Assembly: GCF_001898575.1 (NCBI RefSeq)
Contig: NZ_MKUD01000010.1
Coordinates: 1-64,000 of the forward strand
Length of the DNA: 64,000 nt
Direction: 5' to 3'
From: Spirosoma sp. 48-14
GTDB lineage: Bacteria; Bacteroidota; Bacteroidia; Cytophagales; Spirosomataceae
This document shows, in pieces, positions 61,523-64,000 of the stretch (position 1 is the stretch's first letter; each line of letters starts with the position of its first letter). The notes beneath the pieces were generated by a model. That model had not been told where the DNA came from and did no database searches. It saw only the letters and a list, made by a program, of their open reading frames with translations. The position numbers and the translations under genes are program-made.

Positions 61523-62611
61523 TTAGGATTGAACCGTGGTTGAGTCAATCAGATAGATATCTGTGACGTTAGCGATGACAGGAACAACGCGCGCTTGAGA
61601 ATTGGTGAATTCTCCCAGCGTAGGCCGGTTTTGCCGGAACTTGGATACCAGAATGTAATTATCAGCTGTCTGGTATTCTACGCCTGAAACGGGGTGATTC
61701 ATTTCGGCCAGTTGGGCCCAAACGAGTGAACCGACCTGATCGCTGGTCAAACAAACCACCGCTCCCGTTGCCCAGGGGCGAACCGTCGTTTGACTACCAT
61801 TCTTTTCGTATTTCATGGTTCGATCAACGATCTCAATGGTAAAGCCGAATTCTTCCTGAAACAGGTTGTTCACCTGGGTCAGGTTGGGCTGCGCCCGAGT
61901 GGCCCCATTGTAGCCAATGTTGAAGGCGAACAGATCCATGATCTGGGTGGTCTTCACCATGTTGTTGAAGGCTGTACGGTCCATCATCACGTTGGTAATT
62001 ACGTTACCATCGGTGTCCCGAGCTTTGGCAATCACCCGCTGAAAATCATCGTAGGGTTTAGCCGTTGAGGCCGAGGACCATAGTACGGATACGCCAAACT
62101 TATTAGCGGTCAGATAGCCGTAATCAACTCGGAATCCCGTACCCACCGTTTCGGTGTCCTCAATTAGGGTTACGCCCGTCGACAGCCCACGCAAAAAGAT
62201 TTCTTCGTTCCGTTCGTAGACGGCGCCAATGACCTTTTTGGTATCGCCAAAGAGTTTGGCCATCAGCGTTTCGGTCATGTTGGGACGGCTGGCCAGGTTG
62301 TCCAATTCGTTGAGCTGGGTTTCATTGAGTTGAAGCTCTAAACCCTGCTTGGGAATATTGCCACTGGCTCGGCTAATGGAATCACGCTTTTTGAGCGGTA
62401 ACGGCGAATCAAAGGCCACAATATCGGCCATCACCAGCGTATTGACCGACTGAACGGATTCCCACTTACCCGAATCCGAATACTCTTTTTTGAGCATGCG
62501 CAGGTGCAAGTAGCCCGGTTGAGTTTTAGCGTCATTGAACAGAGTGACGTACTGAAGGACAAGCCCGGCAAAGAACCGCTGGATATACTGAATAAAATAC
62601 GATTGTTCCAT
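61523..62611 (-). CDS. Phage major capsid protein (gpE-like)
   Basis: A 362-residue head protein. The N-terminal part (FFAGLVLQYVTLFNDAKTQP) leads to DIVAFDSPLPLKKRDSISRA and a helical spine region (LNELDNLASRPNMTETLMAK). The P-domain and A-domain patterns follow, with DRTMKYEKNG, VRPWATGAVVCLTSDQVGSL and SGVEYQTADNYILVSKFRQN, as in lambda gpE-type (Phage_cap_E) capsid proteins. It is preceded by decoration protein and scaffold genes, the standard order. No prohead delta domain is fused because a separate scaffold gene is present. Confidence 0.85.
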   Translation of the reverse strand: MEQSYFIQYIQRFFAGLVLQYVTLFNDAKTQPGYLHLRMLKKEYSDSGKWESVQSVNTLVMADIVAFDSPLPLKKRDSISRASGNIPKQGLELQLNETQLNELDNLASRPNMTETLMAKLFGDTKKVIGAVYERNEEIFLRGLSTGVTLIEDTETVGTGFRVDYGYLTANKFGVSVLWSSASTAKPYDDFQRVIAKARDTDGNVITNVMMDRTAFNNMVKTTQIMDLFAFNIGYNGATRAQPNLTQVNNLFQEEFGFTIEIVDRTMKYEKNGSQTTVRPWATGAVVCLTSDQVGSLVWAQLAEMNHPVSGVEYQTADNYILVSKFRQNRPTLGEFTNSQARVVPVIANVTDIYLIDSTTVQS

Positions 62612-62614
62612 GGC

Positions 62615-63010
62615 TTAGTCTTGACGGAAAGCGATAAGTGGCAGAGCTGTTTTTACGGCCGACAGAATGGTCGACATATCGAAAGGCGCAGCGGCCGGGT
62701 TTACCGTGCCGTTAACCAAAATAGACGCGAAGGGCTTTTTGGTTAAAATGGTAGCGATTAAAATACCTGCATAGGTATGACCTGTTGGCAGGGACGCGTA
62801 GGCGGTAGCCCCACCGTTGAGGGGCATGGGTTTAAAGTTGCCCGTTGCCGTTTCCTGAATGATCACGTGCCCGGCCTTAATAACCTCCGGCGTGAAATTA
62901 GTAACGTCCAGCGTGCGACCTCCACGGATGGAATCAAAATGACGAACGATCACAATGGAGTCGTTGGCGTCCAGATTTTGATAACCAGTGTTTGTTAAGT
63001 CTGCATACAT
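62615..63010 (-). CDS. Head decoration protein (gpD-like)
   Basis: A 131-residue protein with KAGHVIIQETATGNFKPMPL, GHTYAGILIATILTKKPFAS and LVNGTVNPAAAPFDM: the pattern of lambda gpD-type capsid decoration proteins (Gly-His-Val-Ile, YaGIl, GtVN). It stabilises the mature head after expansion. It ends three bases before the capsid start and follows the scaffold gene by two. Length is slightly longer than gpD. Confidence 0.8.
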   Translation of the reverse strand: MYADLTNTGYQNLDANDSIVIVRHFDSIRGGRTLDVTNFTPEVIKAGHVIIQETATGNFKPMPLNGGATAYASLPTGHTYAGILIATILTKKPFASILVNGTVNPAAAPFDMSTILSAVKTALPLIAFRQD

Positions 63011-63012
63011 AG

Positions 63013-63654
63013 TTAACCGATGTTTTTAACGAGTCGATCAATCTCCTCTTTCGAGGCCGTTTTGGTATTGCTCCCGTTCGACTTCACCGGCGGCTTGCTC
63101 TGACTTAAGCCGTTGTTGGCTTCCGTCTGCACGAAGTCGGCTGAATCTTCTTTGACCGACTCAAGAAACGCGTTGAATTTTTCGTCCGTGTCGAAATTCA
63201 TCAGGTCGAAATTTTTCAGCGTGATTTTCTTGAAGGCGTCAGACGAATCTTTCAGCGCGTCTTCTAACTGAGACTTGCGGGTGTCGGCTGTCTTCCCCGA
63301 TTTGAGTGTACTCACTTCCTGAGCCAATGTTTGCACCGTGGTCAGTAAGCCTTTCGCCCATTCGGGAGCATCAGCGGGAGGGTTGGCCGGGGTATCCGGG
63401 TTCGGATCATTCCCTTCCTTTTTTTGAGGATCACCTGCCGGGGCTTTGGCTTTGGCAACAGCGGTAGAAACCCGGCTATCGACTTCGGCCTGAAACGCCT
63501 TCAGTAAATCCTCTACTCCATCAACCGCTTCGTCAATCTTGTCTTCCTCCGTGACGGTTTTCTCCAGATACCCGAGAACCCCGGCTATGGCTTTATCGGA
63601 AAATCCAAGGCTCTTGTATTTTGCCTTTAAAGCCGCTAAGAGTTTTTCTTTCAT
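63013..63654 (-). CDS. Phage scaffold protein
   Basis: A 213-residue protein with a helical N-terminus (EKLLAALKAKYKSLGFSDKA), a Pro/Asp/Ala-rich linker near 75-95 (GNDPNPDTPANPPADAPEWA), a coiled-coil-like TTVQTLAQEVSTLKSGKTAD stretch and an acidic centre. The C-terminal part ends ASKEEIDRLVKNIG. Charged, mostly helical and flexible composition together with position ahead of decoration and capsid genes fits a scaffolding protein. First gene of the visible late operon; the upstream region is non-coding on this strand. Confidence 0.75.
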   Translation of the reverse strand: MKEKLLAALKAKYKSLGFSDKAIAGVLGYLEKTVTEEDKIDEAVDGVEDLLKAFQAEVDSRVSTAVAKAKAPAGDPQKKEGNDPNPDTPANPPADAPEWAKGLLTTVQTLAQEVSTLKSGKTADTRKSQLEDALKDSSDAFKKITLKNFDLMNFDTDEKFNAFLESVKEDSADFVQTEANNGLSQSKPPVKSNGSNTKTASKEEIDRLVKNIG

Positions 63655-63700
63655 GAACTACAGCTTTTGATTTTGATTTGATTGGTCACAAATATATCTA

Positions 63701-63723
63701 AACTGCTTATATTGCAAGCAGTT
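63701..63723. promoter_or_regulatory. Dyad symmetry, possible operator
   Basis: AACTGCTT (63701-63708) and AAGCAGTT (63716-63723) are perfect 8-base arms around a 7-base centre. It lies about 47 bases upstream of the scaffold gene ATG on the minus strand, a good position for a repressor or activator site. Confidence 0.45.
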
Positions 63724-63765
63724 ATTATGGCTATAAATTATTGATTTACAGTAAGTTAACTAATG

Positions 63766-63806
63766 ATTTTTGATCAAGTTTTGTCCGGATTTTTGGTCAA
63801 GTTTTT
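63766..63806. repeat. Direct repeat with 23-bp pitch
   Basis: ATTTTTGATCAAGTTTTG (63766-63783) and ATTTTTGGTCAAGTTTTT (63789-63806) differ at two positions and are offset by exactly 23 bases, about two helical turns. This suggests two protein-binding sites on one face of the DNA. Confidence 0.5.
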
Positions 63807-63872
63807 GCGCTAAACCGGGTCTTGATAAACGGCGTAAATATTTGGAAATGAAACGGTTCTAAAATTGGATTT

Positions 63873-63926
63873 CCGTAAGAAAACCCGTAAAGAAATTCGT
63901 AAGATTTTCCGTAAAAAAATCCGTAA
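63873..63926. repeat. 12-bp-phased CCGTAA tandem array
   Basis: Five CGTAA units begin at 63874, 63886, 63898, 63910 and 63922, each exactly 12 bases apart; the full unit resembles TTCCGTAAgAAA. On the plus strand the frame encodes an Arg-Lys-x-x repeat (FRKKTRKEIRKIFRKK) and could be a tiny basic peptide from a TTG at 63865 to the TGA near 63951, but no good start is seen. Confidence 0.65.
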
Positions 63927-64000
63927 AAAATGCGTGCTGAATTTTTTGTGATCACCCTTAAAAATTTGAGAAATGAACCTGCTGAAGAGCTTTTTTTCGA

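Larger units (their letters stand above)
63655..64000. other. Regulatory-looking non-coding region upstream of the head genes
   Basis: About 345 A+T-rich bases with no gene of convincing size. It holds an inverted repeat, a direct repeat and a 12-bp tandem array, listed separately. No portal or terminase gene starts here, so the head operon visible begins at the scaffold gene. Confidence 0.5.

Noticed and set aside
39919-63654. Contractile injection system or tailocin instead of a phage
   Set aside because: There are capsid, decoration and scaffold genes, a long tape measure, and no sheath, baseplate wedge or AAA+ ATPase gene. A siphovirus-type prophage is the better reading.
63873-63926. 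Possible CRISPR array
   Set aside because: Units are only 12 bases with no spacers of 25-40 bases; there is no cas gene in the window.

Overview
The window looks like a chromosomal segment of a Cytophagales bacterium of the Spirosoma type (phylum Bacteroidota). The signs are Bacteroidota lipoprotein signals with Cys followed by Lys/Asn/Asp, a TonB-dependent receptor with an N-terminal carboxypeptidase-regulatory domain paired with an IPT/TIG surface lipoprotein, TAnnTTTG-type promoter hexamers, few Shine-Dalgarno sites, and Sec signal peptides ending in A/S-x-A/S before Gln. The genus is an inference from protein style; no database search was possible.

Region 1 (1-11.3 kb) is mixed host sequence: remnants of two related transposase copies at the left edge, an FkbM-type methyltransferase, several lipoproteins, an SGNH hydrolase, and a receptor/lipoprotein pair (5.2-9.8 kb) closed by a bidirectional terminator. 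Region 2 (10.5-35.6 kb) is an envelope polysaccharide locus. It begins with a CpsB-type phosphatase, heptosyltransferase-like and ArnT-like glycosyltransferases, a GT2 enzyme, an outer-membrane protein and a PagL-like lipid A deacylase. From 19.4 kb it runs as a long plus-strand Wzx/Wzy-type exopolysaccharide operon: Wza-like export lipoprotein, initiating sugar transferase, Wzc-type tyrosine autokinase, flippase, GT-D-like enzyme, Wzy-like polymerase, two hexapeptide acyltransferases, three GT4-type glycosyltransferases, Wzi-like protein and WcaF-like acetyltransferase. A convergent NAD-dependent sugar epimerase ends it. The middle of this operon (about 23.5-31 kb) is visibly more A+T-rich than its flanks, as expected of an exchangeable serotype block.

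Region 3 (36-39.8 kb) holds a multi-PAS histidine kinase, a YiaA-like membrane protein and tRNA-Arg(TCT). Region 4 (39.9-64 kb) is the structural half of a siphovirus-like prophage, all on the minus strand: scaffold, decoration protein, major capsid, head-tail connector genes, tail tube, tail-assembly chaperone (apparently with a -1 frame extension), a 1475-residue tape measure, Dit-like and hub-like proteins, and large terminal tail proteins. Portal, terminase, lysis, integrase and regulatory genes are not in the window, so only part of the prophage is visible and its boundaries are unproven.

The most unusual part is 53.8-59.2 kb. Four genes lie between the tail tube gene and the tail chaperone gene, where none is usually found: a giant A+T-rich repeat protein, a small coiled-coil protein and a 215-residue protein, each with a clear Sec signal peptide, followed by a patatin-like phospholipase. 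A strong terminator-like hairpin separates them from the tail tube gene. This looks like a lysogenic-conversion or surface-display cassette embedded in the tail module, or an unusual exported adhesion apparatus; it is the best candidate here for an undescribed system.
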